From the NCBI GenBank assembly GCA_023256215.1, contig JAGDXB010000113.1, positions 1 through 51,670 on the forward strand: 51,670 nt of DNA, in the 5' to 3' direction. The position numbers and the translations under genes are program-made. Shown here in pieces: positions 17,545 through 26,267 of this stretch; the stretch's first letter is position 1, and each line of letters starts with the position of its first letter. This DNA comes from Vulcanisaeta sp. GTDB taxonomy: Archaea > Thermoproteota > Thermoprotei > Thermoproteales > Thermocladiaceae. Below the pieces are notes generated by a model. That model was not told the DNA's origin. It was given only the letters and a program-made list of their open reading frames with translations, and ran no database searches.

Positions 17545-18507
17545 TTATGAACCCTTCACGAGCTTCATTAATTCCTCACTACATTCCTCGGGAGCCTTAT
17601 TAAGGCATAGTCTGAGTGCCTCGCCTATCCTAACGGCATCCCTACTCTCACGTACATTGTGGGTTCTGATGGCGTCAGCACCCATTAATGTGGCTATGGC
17701 CTCAACACTTATTGACGCGAATAACCTCTCCTCAGGAGGAGCCCTTCTTCTAATTAGCCTTTCAAGGAACGACTTCCTAGAAACACCAATAAGTATTGGC
17801 AAACCAAGCTCCTGCCTAATTCTAGGTATATTCATAATGAGTGACGCGTCCCAGGAGTACCAGGGATACTTCTCATCACCATGCCTAAACTCACCCCTGA
17901 TAGGCTCACCACCGGTGATTGTGGGATCTAGGCTTAAGGGTCCAAAGCCAATGCCTGGGTCAATAACGATCCTACCTTGTTCTATGCCGTTCTTAAACGC
18001 GATGTCCAGGCTTTCCCTGAGCGCGTTAATAACCCTAGTGACTGGGTCGAGACCCTTAATCGGGTCTCTCTCCCTAGCCATGATTATCACCGATGCGCCG
18101 TGTTCAGCCACAATCCTTGCCATCGCTGGGTCACCCTTCAATCCTGTAACATCATTCACAACATCTGCGCCAAGCCTAAGGCATTCATCAGCGACCTTAG
18201 ATCTGAATGTATCCACAGATATTGTGATGTCGGGAAATCTATCCCTCAACGCTTTAATGACCGGTGTTAACCTTCTTAATTCCTCGTCAACGCTTACAAG
18301 AGTGGTCTTGTAAGGAGCTGTGGACATACCGCCAAGGTCTAGTATATCAACGCCATCCCTAACCATAGCCTCGGCTGTACTGAGTACATCCTCCACAGTA
18401 GTCCTCACAGAGCCCTGGTAAAACGACTCAGGGCTAAGATTAATAACGCCCATCAACCTGACAGGCTCGCCATCGCCAACCCAAATACGGCCAAGCCTAG
18501 ACCTCAT
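17545..18507 (-). CDS. folP: Dihydropteroate synthase-like protein
   Basis: This 320-aa TIM-barrel protein of the DHPS/pterin-binding family has LMGVINLSPESFYQGS (loop 1), ILDLGGMSTAP (loop 2), ISVDTFRSKVA, DVVNDVTGL, IDPGIGFG and GVSRKSFLERL with the conserved Lys. In archaea such proteins act in folate or modified pterin (methanopterin-type) synthesis. An extra segment of about 25 residues after DPGIGFG (GEPIRGEFRHGDEKYPWYSW region) replaces the short canonical loop. The exact pterin or aryl substrate is not predictable. Confidence 0.85.
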   Translation of the reverse strand: MRSRLGRIWVGDGEPVRLMGVINLSPESFYQGSVRTTVEDVLSTAEAMVRDGVDILDLGGMSTAPYKTTLVSVDEELRRLTPVIKALRDRFPDITISVDTFRSKVADECLRLGADVVNDVTGLKGDPAMARIVAEHGASVIIMARERDPIKGLDPVTRVINALRESLDIAFKNGIEQGRIVIDPGIGFGPLSLDPTITGGEPIRGEFRHGDEKYPWYSWDASLIMNIPRIRQELGLPILIGVSRKSFLERLIRRRAPPEERLFASISVEAIATLMGADAIRTHNVRESRDAVRIGEALRLCLNKAPEECSEELMKLVKGS

Positions 18508-18593
18508 AGCCTTAACCCATCGTAAAGCAACTACTCATTTTAAAGCATTGCAGGCGAGTAAGATTTATCTTAGCCCAGGAAGTGACCTAAATA

Positions 18594-19019
18594 ATGGATT
18601 TATCACTGGGTGAGGAGATACTCATAGTTCTCAGGGAATACGGGCCATTAACGGCTGAGGAGATAGCCAATTATTTACGAAGGGACATTAGGGAGGTTAA
18701 TGAGGAGCTTCAATACCTAGAATTAGATAGGTTCGTCACCAAGGTAAAGAAGGGCGTATTCAGGAGGAGGGAGGCTTATGAGCTAACACCAACAGGGCTT
18801 GAAGAGGCATTGAAGGCTTATGAAAAACTGAGGGCTAAATCGCAGGAATTAATCAATAAGATTAACTCGTTAAGCCCTGAGGAGCTTGAGGAATTAATGA
18901 ACCAATTCTCATCCATAATACCACTCCTGCTTCTCCTGAATTTAATACCGCTTGAGCTCCTGATGCTACTAGGTTTAGACATGCTATTGATAGGGCCTAT
19001 GGTGATCCACGATCATTAA
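18594..19019 (+). CDS. Winged-helix protein with hydrophobic C-terminal tail
   Basis: The N-terminal ~75 residues of this 141-aa protein form a winged helix (ILIVLREYGPLTAEEIANYL, then REVNEELQYLELDRFVTKV and a wing with KKGVFRRREAYELTPTG). A charged helix (EELEELMNQF) follows, and residues ~105-137 are strongly hydrophobic (IIPLLLLLNLIPLELLMLLG). This could be a membrane-attached or oligomeric regulator. It is divergent from folP across an 86-nt gap and overlaps the cation exchanger by a 4-nt TTAA. Targets are unknown. Confidence 0.7.
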   Translation: MDLSLGEEILIVLREYGPLTAEEIANYLRRDIREVNEELQYLELDRFVTKVKKGVFRRREAYELTPTGLEEALKAYEKLRAKSQELINKINSLSPEELEELMNQFSSIIPLLLLLNLIPLELLMLLGLDMLLIGPMVIHDH

Positions 19020-20005
19020 TGGATCGTTAAGAGCAGTACGTAAATTACATATCCAAGCAACCCAATTAGGGACACGCCCCAGGTAAGCCTACCCCTAACC
19101 ACGTGATAAAGCATGGCTAAGGACACAGCCTCAACAATGATGACGCTTAGCACAGCCTCGTAAGTCAACACCCACCTAGTAAGTAGTAATGCCAGGGCTG
19201 GATATATCGTTGAGTACAGAACCTTCTCACCTATTAACGCTGCAACAGCCATGGTATCCCTACCCCTTAATACCCATATTACGGCTGTCACCGATTCAGG
19301 AAGTACGGTTGCAGTGGGTATTATGATTATTGATAAACCCATAACATCAAGCATGACAATCCTCGATAAATCAATAATACTGGAAACAAGAAGTTTAGAA
19401 CCAAGGTAAAGTAGGGATACTGAAACAATTAATTGCATTATCAATGCTATCACGTCACCTAATCCTAAAACCTTAGCCAAATATAACTTCTCGGCTTCCT
19501 CAACAATAAGGCCACCTCTTTTCCTCATTGCATGTACATAGAGCAGGTAAATAATGATTAGTAATGACGCTATTAGGTACCTAACAATGAATGACCTAAT
19601 TACAGCAGGTAGTAACACTGTTGGGAATAATGCAATGACAATAATAAATGGAATTACTAACTCCCTACCAACCTCAAGAACAAGATCATCCCTAGAACCC
19701 CTATAAAACCCTATTAAGGCTATGAGAAATATCAATGGATATATCACCGTAGAGACAACAAAGGGTTCGCCAATAACAGTACCAACTGCCACATCCTCAC
19801 CAGAGACACCACCGTAAAGTAATAAGGCGACAAGGAAAACAATAAGCTCAGGGAATGACGTAAGTATCGGCGAAATAACGGCCCCTACGAAAGATCCACC
19901 AATCCTGTACCTATGGCTTAGGTACTCCATGGAATTTGTAAATAACCAACCACCTACCAATACCGTTAGAAATCCAAGGGCTATGTTAATCATAATGAGT
20001 AGCAT
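19016..20005 (-). CDS. Sodium/calcium exchanger family membrane protein
   Basis: A ~329-aa integral membrane protein with about ten hydrophobic segments and two inverted alpha-repeats: GGSFVGAVISPILTSFPELI with GTVIGEPF in the first half, and GLSIIIIPTATVLPESVT with AALIGEKV in the second. These match the CaCA superfamily, and the acidic residues (PE) bind the cation. The open frame extends to a GTG at 20041, but the TATA-like CTTATTAAG (20041-20049) overlaps that GTG. I chose the ATG at 20005; 19993 is also possible. It likely exchanges Ca2+ for Na+ or H+. Confidence 0.85.
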   Translation of the reverse strand: MLLIMINIALGFLTVLVGGWLFTNSMEYLSHRYRIGGSFVGAVISPILTSFPELIVFLVALLLYGGVSGEDVAVGTVIGEPFVVSTVIYPLIFLIALIGFYRGSRDDLVLEVGRELVIPFIIVIALFPTVLLPAVIRSFIVRYLIASLLIIIYLLYVHAMRKRGGLIVEEAEKLYLAKVLGLGDVIALIMQLIVSVSLLYLGSKLLVSSIIDLSRIVMLDVMGLSIIIIPTATVLPESVTAVIWVLRGRDTMAVAALIGEKVLYSTIYPALALLLTRWVLTYEAVLSVIIVEAVSLAMLYHVVRGRLTWGVSLIGLLGYVIYVLLLTIH

Positions 20006-20040
20006 TGGGCATCTTATGCTAAAAGAATTCAAAGGCAACA

Positions 20041-20049
20041 CTTAATAAG
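20041..20049. promoter_or_regulatory. Candidate shared TATA box (CaCA exchanger / sod)
   Basis: CTTAATAAG is centred ~26 nt upstream of the sod ATG (20071), giving a leaderless mRNA. Read on the other strand (CTTATTAAG) it would start an exchanger mRNA near 20018, with a short leader to the ATG at 20005. Confidence 0.45.
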
Positions 20050-20070
20050 TACATCGTCGACAAAAACACA

Positions 20071-20700
20071 ATGAGCCTGCCAGCAAACCTATTTAAAAGG
20101 TATGAACTACCACCCCTACCATACGCAATAAATGCACTGGAACCCCACATAAGTGGGCAGGTAATTGACGTGCACTATAACGGGCATCATAAGGGTTATG
20201 TAAACGGTGCAAACGCCACAATAGAGAGACTCGAGAAAATAATAAAGGGTGATGTGACAAGTTACGACATACAGGGACTACTCAGAAACCTGTTCTTCAA
20301 TGTAAACGGTCACAAACTACACACCCTGTACTGGTACTCAATGGCGCCGCCAGGTAAGGGAGGAGGAACACCAGGCGGTTACCTAGGCGACTTAATAACA
20401 AAACAGTTCGGTAGCTTTGATAGGTTTAAGGCACTATTCACAGAGACGATGAGGTCGTTACCAGGTTGCGGATGGACCGTACTTTACTACGACCCAGAGA
20501 CCGGGAACCTCGAATTCACAACTTTCGAAAACCACTACAATCAACACATAGCCGAATTACCGGTGCTCCTCATAGTTGACGAATTTGAACACGCATACTA
20601 CCTGCAGTATAAGAATAACAGGAACGGCTACATAGACGCCATATGGAACGTAATTAATTGGGAGGAGGCGGAGAATAGGTTAAGAAAATACATAAAGTAA
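20071..20700 (+). CDS. sod: Superoxide dismutase (Fe/Mn type)
   Basis: This 209-aa enzyme disproportionates superoxide. Metal ligands are visible at His35 ([14 protein letters not shown]), His84 (HKLHTLYW), and Asp170 and His174 ([12 protein letters not shown]). Length and the [12 protein letters not shown] segment match crenarchaeal tetrameric SODs. The metal (Fe or Mn) cannot be decided from sequence alone; many relatives are Fe-dependent or cambialistic. No signal peptide is seen, so it is cytosolic. Confidence 0.95.
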   Translation: MSLPANLFKRYELPPLPYAINALEPHISGQVIDVHYNGHHKGYVNGANATIERLEKIIKGDVTSYDIQGLLRNLFFNVNGHKLHTLYWYSMAPPGKGGGTPGGYLGDLITKQFGSFDRFKALFTETMRSLPGCGWTVLYYDPETGNLEFTTFENHYNQHIAELPVLLIVDEFEHAYYLQYKNNRNGYIDAIWNVINWEEAENRLRKYIK

Positions 20701-20832
20701 TTGCTTAGAAATATTTTACTTCATAAAAATAACAATGAATAATTAATTTGGTTTTACGTCAGTTATCTTTAATTAATTTAAAACATTATCGGTAGAATAC
20801 TAATAAGTCCTCGCCTCAATACCCAATAATTC

Positions 20833-20838
20833 TTTAAA
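20833..20838 (+). promoter_or_regulatory. TATA box for hutU
   Basis: TTTAAA within TTCTTTAAAGC, centred ~28 nt before the ATG at 20864, suggesting a leaderless hutU mRNA. The preceding 20701-20820 is AT-rich with T-runs that could end sod transcription. Confidence 0.5.
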
Positions 20839-20863
20839 GCTATGAAAAGATAAGGCTCAATGT

Positions 20864-22723
20864 ATGTCAGTTCCCCAGAAATACAGGGGCAGACCTATTG
20901 AAGAGTTAATATCCGCTGGTTATTACGACCCTGAGACAAGAACGGTTAAGGCCATTAAAGGTCCTGAATTACATGTCCATAGTAGGGATTGGCAGTTAGA
21001 AGGGCCCCTCCGGATGCTCTTTCACGTTCTCGACCCCATGGTTGCTAAGGATCCAAAGAACCTAATAGTTTATGGTGGAACCGGCAAGGCTGCTAGGTCC
21101 TGGGATGATTTCGAAGCAATCGTAGATGCCCTGCTAACCATGGATAGTGAAGACACACTAGAAATTCAGAGTGGGCAACCAGTCGCAATTTGGAGACTTG
21201 GTAAGCATGCGCCTAGGGTTGTGATGAGCAATGCAATGCTTGTTCCTAAATGGGCAGATTGGAAGATATTTTGGGACCTTGAGGCTAAAGGGCTCATAAG
21301 TTTCCACCAAATGACAGCTGGTTGTTGGGCCTACATAGGTACGCAGGGAATTCTGCAGGGCACTTATGAGACCATAGGCGCAGCGGCCGATAGGCATTAC
21401 GGTGGTTCTCTTGAGGGCAGGCTCGTCGTATCTGCGGGGCTTGGCAACATGGGTGGGGCTCAACCTCTCGCTATTAAAATGCTTGGTGGTGTTGCCCTCA
21501 TTGCCGATGTGGATAGGAGGATGATTCAAAGGATGATTGATACTGGCTACCTCGATACCTGGACAGACAGCCTAGACAAGGCCATCGATATGGCTCTTGA
21601 CGCTAAGGAAAGGAGACAAGCAACGAGTATTGGGGTGCTTGCGAATGCCGTGGATTTACTCGAGAAGTTGATTAAGGAGAACATAGTTCCAGACATACTC
21701 ACGGATCAAACGCCAGCCCACGACCCGCTTTCCTACGTACCGCAGGGCTTGACCGTAGAGCAGGCGGAGCAATTGAGGAAGAGTGATCCTGAGAAGTACA
21801 TATTGCTGGCTAAGGAGACTATGAAGAAGCACGTACAATTAATGCTTCAACTTCAAGCAAGAGGTGCTGTGACCTTTGAGTATGGTAATAATCTCAGGAA
21901 GCAGGCATACGATGCTGGCGTTGAGGATGCCTTCAAAATACCTGGGCAGATGGAGTACATGAGGCCTTTGTTTGAGGAAGGCCGTGGACCATTTAGGTGG
22001 ACAAGCCTGGTCGGTGATCCTAACGACATCTATAAGCTTGATGATGTACTATTGACGCTATTTGAGAGAAACGCCAGACTTGCTAGGTGGATTAGGGCTG
22101 CCCATCAATACGTCAAGTTCCAGGGACTACCAGCCAGGGTTGTTTACTTGGGTTATGGCGAGAGGGCGTTGTTTGGTAAGATAGTTAGTGAGATGGTTAG
22201 GAAGGGTGAGTTAAGTGGCCCAATATGGTTCGGCAGGGATCACCTGGACAGTGGTTCTGTGGCATCACCATTTAGGGAGACCGAGGGTATGCTGGATGGT
22301 TCTGATGCTATTGGTGATTGGCCGATACTTAACTATGCATTGAACACGGCAGCTGGTGCCACCTGGACATGCTTCCACCACGGTGGTGGCGTTGGTATTG
22401 GTTATGCTATTCATGCTGGTTTTGGTATGGTTGTTGATGGTACTGAGCTTGCTGAGGAGAAGGCCCTTAGAGTCTTCACGGTTGATCCAGGAAGTGGTGT
22501 CGTTAGGCATGCACATGCTGGCTATCCGAAATCCCTAATGGTTGCTAGGGAGAAGGGTATTAGAATACCAATTATTGATAGGCTTGAGGAGAAGAGTAAG
22601 CGTGTGATTGAGGAGGCGTATAAGGAGGGTAGGATTAGTAAGTTCACGTATGACAGGGTCAAGAAGGACCTTCAGGAGTATGAGGAAAGGAAGCAGAACT
22701 ACAGAACACCATTTAATACCTAA
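20864..22723 (+). CDS. hutU: Urocanate hydratase
   Basis: This 619-aa NAD-dependent enzyme hydrates urocanate to 4-imidazolone-5-propionate. Seen: VYGGTGKAARSWDDF, IGTQGILQGTYET, SAGLGNMGGAQPLA (NAD-binding), DQTPAHDPLSYVPQG, GLPARVVYLGYGER, GRDHLDSGSVASPFRETE and CFHHGGGVGIGYAIHAG, all diagnostic of HutU. It is longer than the ~555-aa bacterial form, with extra sequence at the termini. It faces the convergent ureohydrolase and has its own promoter, so hutH, hutU and hutI are on separate transcripts. Confidence 0.95.
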   Translation: MSVPQKYRGRPIEELISAGYYDPETRTVKAIKGPELHVHSRDWQLEGPLRMLFHVLDPMVAKDPKNLIVYGGTGKAARSWDDFEAIVDALLTMDSEDTLEIQSGQPVAIWRLGKHAPRVVMSNAMLVPKWADWKIFWDLEAKGLISFHQMTAGCWAYIGTQGILQGTYETIGAAADRHYGGSLEGRLVVSAGLGNMGGAQPLAIKMLGGVALIADVDRRMIQRMIDTGYLDTWTDSLDKAIDMALDAKERRQATSIGVLANAVDLLEKLIKENIVPDILTDQTPAHDPLSYVPQGLTVEQAEQLRKSDPEKYILLAKETMKKHVQLMLQLQARGAVTFEYGNNLRKQAYDAGVEDAFKIPGQMEYMRPLFEEGRGPFRWTSLVGDPNDIYKLDDVLLTLFERNARLARWIRAAHQYVKFQGLPARVVYLGYGERALFGKIVSEMVRKGELSGPIWFGRDHLDSGSVASPFRETEGMLDGSDAIGDWPILNYALNTAAGATWTCFHHGGGVGIGYAIHAGFGMVVDGTELAEEKALRVFTVDPGSGVVRHAHAGYPKSLMVAREKGIRIPIIDRLEEKSKRVIEEAYKEGRISKFTYDRVKKDLQEYEERKQNYRTPFNT

Positions 22724-22790
22724 CACAATTATAAGACAACCACCTCCCTTTAAATAATCGCTCTATTTCCCAATAAAAATTAAGGAAAAA
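22724..22790. terminator. Convergent terminator region (hutU / ureohydrolase)
   Basis: The 67-nt gap between two convergent stops carries two T-runs on the minus strand (TTTTTCC and TTTTTATTGG, at about 22774-22790) just past the ureohydrolase stop. Archaeal termination typically uses oligo-T. On the plus strand T-runs are weaker. Confidence 0.4.
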
Positions 22791-23720
22791 TTAAGGCCTA
22801 ATCCATATGGCATTAATCAGTAGCGTTGATGCTAACATACTCGTTATATCATTCACATCAAACGGTGGAGTAACCTCAACAACATCGACAACCCTCGGCC
22901 TCAATGATCGACTTAAAGCTGCGATAAATCTTATTATTTCTCTCGAAGTAAAACCACCAGGTGACGGACTATTTACTCCTGGTGCGAAGGCTGGATCAAC
23001 AACATCGAGATTTACACTTAAATGCACAACCCTTTCACCGACCTTATTCATGATCTCCTTAACCACGCCCTCTATGCCGTTGGTATCGACATAATTCATG
23101 TCGTAAATATCGATATTGAGTTTACGGGCCTCATAAAATAAGTATGGAGCGTTTGAGTGCGGTCTAACGCCAATCACGGCTATGTACGCCTTAGGATCAA
23201 CCTCCCTGATCCACCTAACGACCTGCCCACTCGTTAATCCCTCAGTAATAACCCTAACATCTGGATGAGCGTCAAGAAGCACGTATGCCACATCCTCCTT
23301 AAAAAATCGCCTAAATCCTCTAAAGGTTGCATAAGATGTGGTGCTGTCACCGCCTATTACCAAGAGCTCCTTAACCAGGTTTAACGCCTCATATACCGTC
23401 ACCTCAACTCTACGCCAGGTCTCATTATGATCACCGACAACCACATCAACATCCCCTAAATCAACAATACCCACCTTATCATAAATCATGGGATTCGTAT
23501 AAAGCCAATTCCTGATACGTGATGGCGCAACTCTTGAACCTGGTCGTGTACCCACAGCACCATCCCACGGTACACCTAAGATGCCAACATCACCACTAAC
23601 CCAACCTTTCCTTACGACCTCGCCAATCCTGACATCGCCAGGATCCTTAATGAACTTATACACGGACTCCCTAATAAAGGGCATACGAAACCTAATACTG
23701 ACGTGGGAATTATTATGCAT
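22791..23720 (-). CDS. Ureohydrolase (arginase/HutG) family protein with altered metal site
   Basis: A 309-aa arginase-fold protein. Its place among hut genes suggests formimidoylglutamase (HutG), which would give glutamate plus formamide, but agmatinase or another amidine hydrolase is possible. The DAHPD motif (Asp150, His152, Asp154) is intact. GGDHS is replaced by GGDST (Ser126 at the His ligand position), and the SxDxDxxDP motif reads SVNLDVVDP (Asn237, Asp239). Two of six usual Mn ligands are thus changed. The frame extends to 23777 inside vapC; I chose the ATG at 23720, which overlaps the vapC stop by 8 nt and implies coupling. Confidence 0.8.
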   Translation of the reverse strand: MHNNSHVSIRFRMPFIRESVYKFIKDPGDVRIGEVVRKGWVSGDVGILGVPWDGAVGTRPGSRVAPSRIRNWLYTNPMIYDKVGIVDLGDVDVVVGDHNETWRRVEVTVYEALNLVKELLVIGGDSTTSYATFRGFRRFFKEDVAYVLLDAHPDVRVITEGLTSGQVVRWIREVDPKAYIAVIGVRPHSNAPYLFYEARKLNIDIYDMNYVDTNGIEGVVKEIMNKVGERVVHLSVNLDVVDPAFAPGVNSPSPGGFTSREIIRFIAALSRSLRPRVVDVVEVTPPFDVNDITSMLASTLLINAIWIRP

Positions 23721-24126
23721 TAACCTCAAGAACCTTAATACCCAATCTATGGGCTCGTCTTTTAAGCTCCCCATCAAATGTAAATAACGGTCTCCCCAAC
23801 ATATATGCTGTTCCCAACACCACTAAGTCGTTAAAACTACCAAATCCCCAGCCAAAATCCTGCATAATACGTAATACCCACTTAATAACATCATTATCAC
23901 ATAGTAAAACCACCTTCCTATAATTAATTAAGTTATTTAAGATATTCATTGCAAGGTCTCTCTGTAGATTAATTGATTTAAAGAACCAGACCAACTCGTA
24001 AATGACTATATGAGGCAAAAACCATCTACTTAAGTTATTCATAACCTCAACAGCCTTAGCATGTTCTCTAGAGTCCTCGACTATGTAAAATATTAATGCA
24101 TTAGTATCAATAACCGCCTCTGACAT
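23713..24126 (-). CDS. vapC: PIN-domain ribonuclease toxin VapC
   Basis: This 137-aa PIN-domain protein has the acidic catalytic residues: AVIDTNALIFYI (Asp7), IYELVWFF (Glu), FNDLVVLGTA (Asp) and PLFTFDGELKRRA (Asp). VapC toxins are Mg-dependent endoribonucleases, usually cutting tRNA or rRNA. The start overlaps the end of the AbrB-type antitoxin by 20 nt. The stop overlaps the ureohydrolase start by 8 nt, so all three may be one mRNA. All four acidic positions are present, so the toxin looks active. Confidence 0.9.
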   Translation of the reverse strand: MSEAVIDTNALIFYIVEDSREHAKAVEVMNNLSRWFLPHIVIYELVWFFKSINLQRDLAMNILNNLINYRKVVLLCDNDVIKWVLRIMQDFGWGFGSFNDLVVLGTAYMLGRPLFTFDGELKRRAHRLGIKVLEVNA

Positions 24127-24346
24127 TCTCTATCAAACCCTCCTCAATAAGCCTATCAATATCATTAATTGTTAACTCCCTACCCAACCTAATCATTGGT
24201 ATTTCTTGGACTACCTTCCTCAAGATAATGCGATCACCATCAACCTCAACACTCAACAAATCCCCAATTTTAATTCCGAGCCTCTCCCTAATACTGGCTG
24301 GTATCGTAACTTGATAATTCCTAGTAACCTTAACCAGGGTTTTCAC
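24107..24346 (-). CDS. vapB: AbrB/MazE-type antitoxin VapB
   Basis: This 79-aa protein has a swapped-hairpin AbrB domain at the N terminus (KVTRNYQVTIPASIRERLGI, KIGDLLSVEVDGDRIILRK) and a C-terminal tail (INDIDRLIEEGLIENV) that would wrap the VapC toxin. It heads the vapBC pair. The GTG start at 24346 is 27 nt from TATTTTTATAG (24368-24378), a good TATA box. VapB proteins usually autoregulate this promoter. Confidence 0.9.
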   Translation of the reverse strand: MKTLVKVTRNYQVTIPASIRERLGIKIGDLLSVEVDGDRIILRKVVQEIPMIRLGRELTINDIDRLIEEGLIENVRGGY

Positions 24347-24367
24347 GGTAATAATAAAGAATTACTT

Positions 24368-24378
24368 CTATAAAAATA
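24368..24378 (-). promoter_or_regulatory. TATA box for vapBC
   Basis: The minus strand reads TATTTTTATAG, centred ~27 nt upstream of the vapB GTG. The rest of the 24347-24593 gap is very AT-rich, with repeated ATTAATA-type tracts; no gene is seen in it. A TATA-like CTTATTTTTG (24558-24567) is suitably placed for the transporter ATG at 24594. Confidence 0.5.
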
Positions 24379-24593
24379 TTTCTACTAGGTTAAAATAATT
24401 AATGCACAACAATACTTTTGCGTTTGATTAAAGATTTAATAATAAATTAATATTTATTGTCATAATTATAAAACTGTTAACATTATAATTTGATATATTA
24501 ATTAAGGATTTTTAAATATTATTCTGCGTAGAACATATTGTATAAGGTGCAACAAGTCTTATTTTTGACATTACGATCATTGCTCGATCAAAT

Positions 24594-26072
24594 ATGGCTA
24601 CCCAGGTATCGGCTAAGGTTGACTGGTCATCACTCTGGAAGAAGGAGGATTGGTGGGCCCTGTGGATTGGATTACTTATATTTTTCCTATCATTACCTGG
24701 TTATTACGGGATTTACCTATTGGGTTGGGTTCCGAGGGTTGCTGCGCCATGGGTTAATCCTTCAAAGAGCGTAATAGTGGTTGGTCAGGCGTTAACAATG
24801 ACTAAGGCCTATGTTGGCCTTAACCCATTACTTAGTATTCTATTTTTCTATCTATTTCTATTGGTTATACTCACGGTGGCCGCTAAGATAATGGGGCATA
24901 GTGCTAGGAGATTTGCCCTGGGTTTCACGATAATGTTCGTATTAACCTTCGGTTTCTGGTGGCTCTTTGGTTACGCCTATTTCAATGCCACCCCTGATCA
25001 GTACGCTAAACTTCACATAACCTGGTCAATACCCGTAGGTGCTGATGGTATATTAATATACCTGTTAATAATTGGGCTTTTGATATCTAACCTGGTATTT
25101 TATAAGAAATTACCTGCAACGTTAGAAACTGCGGCTAGAACTGAGTGGTACATAAAAACGGCCATAGTACTCCTCGGAGCCCTCATAGGTGCTTTATCTC
25201 TTAAGTACATAACGCTTGCCGTGACGCTCGTGGAGAGGTCGCTGATAGCCATTGTGGCGGCATACTTAATTTATTGGCCCATCTCCTACCTGATATCATA
25301 TAAATTATTTAAGCTCGACATTAAGTGGTCAGCAACCTTAGCCTCGGGCGTGAGTATTTGCGGTGTCTCGGCGGCTATAGCCACGGCAGCTGCGATCAGC
25401 GCGCCTAGTGTGGTTCCCGCGACCATTGCCTCGATAATCGTGCTCTTCGCGGCCGTGGAATTAGTGATACTACCATTTGTGGCAGCGACATTCCTTAAGT
25501 GGGCTCCATACGCTGCAGGTGCTTGGATGGGTTTGTCCGTGAAGACCGACGGTGCTGCAGCGGCTAGTGGTGCATTGACGGATGCACTGATTAGTGCTCA
25601 GCCTGGTCTTGCAGTTTATAAGACCTGGGTTATGAGTACCGCGGTTATGAATAAAGTGTTTATTGATATATGGATTGGCCTTTGGGCGTTTATATTGGCT
25701 GTGATATGGGTCACTAGGGTTGAGCGAAGACCTGGTGAGAGGGTACCCGCCATACAGATCTGGTTTAGGTTCCCCAAGTTCGTGCTTGGGTACCTAGCCA
25801 CGTGGTTAATACTATGGAGCATAGGGTTCACGGTGGGTGCCGCTGTGGCTGCTAAATTCATGACCGGCGGCATAACGCCACAGACTGAGTTATTCAGGTT
25901 CTTCTTCGCATTGACCTTCATGTCCATAGGTCTAACTACGAGGTTTAAAACCTTCAGGGAGATTAAGGCTGGGCGTATGATAGCTGCCTACGTGGTCTCC
26001 CTAATCATAATCATAATAATAGCCCTAGGTTTATCCATAGCCTTCTTCGCAGGTTTACCACCACCCAGATAG
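24594..26072 (+). CDS. YeiH-family (UPF0324) membrane transporter
   Basis: This 492-aa protein has about twelve to thirteen hydrophobic segments. LLGALIGALSLKYI and SGVSICGVSAAIATAAAISA are characteristic of the YeiH/UPF0324 family, sometimes annotated as putative sulfate exporters. A late MSIGLTTRFKTFREI matches the family end, and KTWVMSTAVMNKVFIDIW is similar to its K-x-x-R-N-x-x-I helix. Roughly 150 extra N-terminal residues hold additional membrane helices compared with the ~340-aa bacterial YeiH. The substrate is uncertain. Its position next to hut genes does not establish a link. Confidence 0.8.
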   Translation: MATQVSAKVDWSSLWKKEDWWALWIGLLIFFLSLPGYYGIYLLGWVPRVAAPWVNPSKSVIVVGQALTMTKAYVGLNPLLSILFFYLFLLVILTVAAKIMGHSARRFALGFTIMFVLTFGFWWLFGYAYFNATPDQYAKLHITWSIPVGADGILIYLLIIGLLISNLVFYKKLPATLETAARTEWYIKTAIVLLGALIGALSLKYITLAVTLVERSLIAIVAAYLIYWPISYLISYKLFKLDIKWSATLASGVSICGVSAAIATAAAISAPSVVPATIASIIVLFAAVELVILPFVAATFLKWAPYAAGAWMGLSVKTDGAAAASGALTDALISAQPGLAVYKTWVMSTAVMNKVFIDIWIGLWAFILAVIWVTRVERRPGERVPAIQIWFRFPKFVLGYLATWLILWSIGFTVGAAVAAKFMTGGITPQTELFRFFFALTFMSIGLTTRFKTFREIKAGRMIAAYVVSLIIIIIIALGLSIAFFAGLPPPR

Positions 26073-26267
26073 GGTGATGATTGGTAATTAACCTAAAAAT
26101 AAATCAATTTTCTTTTTCCTTATAAACACCGTAAATTAAGATATGTATATTGTGCGCTTATTGTTGGGCTCAGTTGTTAATAAATATTCATGAATAGCAT
26201 ATTTACTTAATTATTACTTAATAGAATAGACTATTTACCTTACGTTCTTTGATTGTTAGATGATGAT

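Noticed and set aside
17657-18313. A 218-codon open frame on the plus strand opposite folP
   Set aside because: It lies wholly antisense to a well-conserved DHPS-like gene and its translation has no domain pattern; it is a coding shadow.
24347-24593. AT-rich stretch as a replication origin
   Set aside because: No repeated origin-recognition-box-like elements and no Orc1/Cdc6 gene nearby; AT-richness alone is not evidence.
26074-26120. GTGATGA after the YeiH-like gene as a C box of an sRNA
   Set aside because: No D box or C' box at suitable spacing follows it.
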